Assembly (NCBI GenBank): GCA_024235795.1 | Contig: JACKLR010000002.1 | Location: 248,001-312,000 of the forward strand | Length of the DNA: 64,000 nucleotides | Direction: 5' to 3' | Origin: Burkholderiales bacterium | GTDB taxonomy: Bacteria > Pseudomonadota > Gammaproteobacteria > Burkholderiales > Nitrosomonadaceae | Part shown: positions 63,235 through 64,000 of the stretch, piece after piece | Numbering within the stretch: the first letter of the stretch is position 1 | Layout: every line of letters begins with the position of its first letter | The notes under the pieces: model-generated | Database searches by the model: none | What the model saw: the letters and a program-made list of their open reading frames with translations, nothing else | Told to the model about the DNA's origin: nothing | Made by a program: the position numbers and the translations under genes

Positions 63235-64000
63235 TTAACCCTTTTGTTCAGAGAATTTTTGTTTTCTGGCCTTTTGATCCAGACTGCGCAGATAATTCAG
63301 TTTTTCCTGGATCTTGCTTTCTAATCCGCTGAGCGTTGGGTGATAAAAATTAATATCGGGCATATCATCGGGAAAGTAGTTTTCGCCTGCAACATAGCCT
63401 TCAGGATAATCGTGAGCATACCGATAATCGTGCCCATAACCCATTTTTTTCATCAGTTGTGTGGGCGCATTGCGTAAATGCAGTGGTACCGGTCTGGACT
63501 TGTCTTTTGCAATAAATGCCCGTGCTTTTTTATATGCCAGATAAACTGCATTACTTTTCGGCGCACAGGATAAATATAAAGTTGCCTGCGCCAAAGATAG
63601 CTCACCCTCGGGGCTTCCCAGTCTTTCATAGCTTTCACATGCATTCAATGTGATTTGCAGAGCCCGGGGATCGGCTGTGCCGATGTCTTCCACCGCCATG
63701 CGTACCAGGCGGCGCCCGATATATAGCGGGTCTGTTCCGCTGTCCAGCATGCGGCACAACCAATAAAGTGCTGCATCTGGCGATGAGCCGCGAACCGATT
63801 TATGCAGTGCTGAAATTTGATCATAAAACGCATCGCCCCCTTTATCAAAAAGGCGGGTGCTGCGTGATAATGCATTTTGCACATCGTCTGTATCAATTAA
63901 GGCCATGTTTTGAGTGTCAGCCGCAATAATCATTTGATCAAGTATATTCAGCATGCGCCGTGCATCGCCATCAGCAAAAGCTATGATTAATTGGCGTGCA
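63235..64000 (-). CDS. rarA: Replication-associated recombination protein A, C-terminal part
   Basis: AAA+ clamp-loader-like ATPase (MgsA/RarA) acting at stalled forks. Only the last 255 codons are in the window; the frame is open to the right edge. GDARRMLNILDQMI is the sensor-2 region with its Arg; ISALHKSVRGSSPDAALYWL and MLDSGTDPLYIGRRLVRMAV are highly conserved in RarA. Walker motifs lie outside the window. The C-terminus ends with the basic DQKARKQKFSEQKG. serS follows after 80 bases, a common order. Confidence 0.93.
   Translation of the reverse strand, partial: ARQLIIAFADGDARRMLNILDQMIIAADTQNMALIDTDDVQNALSRSTRLFDKGGDAFYDQISALHKSVRGSSPDAALYWLCRMLDSGTDPLYIGRRLVRMAVEDIGTADPRALQITLNACESYERLGSPEGELSLAQATLYLSCAPKSNAVYLAYKKARAFIAKDKSRPVPLHLRNAPTQLMKKMGYGHDYRYAHDYPEGYVAGENYFPDDMPDINFYHPTLSGLESKIQEKLNYLRSLDQKARKQKFSEQKG

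Overview
The window looks like a chromosomal segment of a betaproteobacterium, most likely a Nitrosomonas-like (Nitrosomonadaceae) organism. This is inferred from the gene order minCDE / lolB-ispE-tRNA-Gln-prs-rplY-pth-ychF, the split glycine decarboxylase (gcvPA-gcvPB), the ggt / xseB-ispA-dxs-folE2 cluster, moderate G+C, and many decaying insertion sequences. No ammonia-oxidation genes are present, so the genus is not proven.

Layout. 1-8.6 kb: a truncated Fic protein with a phased operator-like repeat array, a lipoprotein HNH nuclease, a very large exported M1-M28-PDZ peptidase fusion, a TPR lipoprotein and a membrane-anchored unknown. 9-16.4 kb: housekeeping block (Min system, LolB, isoprenoid kinase IspE, tRNA-Gln, PRPP synthetase, L25, peptidyl-tRNA hydrolase, YchF), with a striking perfect palindrome between minC and minD. 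16.5-19.3 kb: an SDR-type reductase and a small lipoprotein operon. 19.5-25.3 kb: a mobile-element graveyard (IS1380, IS200, IS3, RAYT and IS110 remnants) with one apparently intact IS256-family copy flanked by an 8-bp target duplication. 25.3-31.9 kb: glycosyltransferase, membrane spermidine-synthase-like protein, exported PCMT, MFS transporter, adhesin-E-like protein. 31.9-36.8 kb: NAD-kinase-like protein plus gcvPA-gcvPB, then a secreted 16-residue repeat protein lying between the gcvPB tail and a second partial copy of that tail. 36.9-39.2 kb: small accessory island (membrane protein, HNH endonuclease, IS110 stub, VapBC). 39.2-46.9 kb: hydrolase, pyrophosphatase, formate-THF ligase, HDOD protein, ECF sigma/anti-sigma pair and a frameshifted hydrolase. 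47-56.3 kb: ggt, xseB-ispA-dxs, folE2, murJ, SPFH/NfeD pair. 57.1-59.5 kb: an hvfABC-type RiPP metallophore locus. 59.7-64 kb: DUF2007 protein, RdgC, a helical unknown, SerS and the C-terminal part of RarA.

The most notable system is the locus at 57.5-59.5 kb. It has an exported, Cys-containing precursor with five EGKCG motifs plus EGKYG and EGSCG variants, a multinuclear non-haem iron oxidase (MNIO, DUF692) and its DUF2063 partner. From the known family this should make a copper-binding modified peptide. The second is the repeat-protein insertion bounded by duplicated gcvPB ends. Several functional links, such as the ECF sigma factor at 45 kb controlling any of these, are not shown by the sequence and are not claimed.
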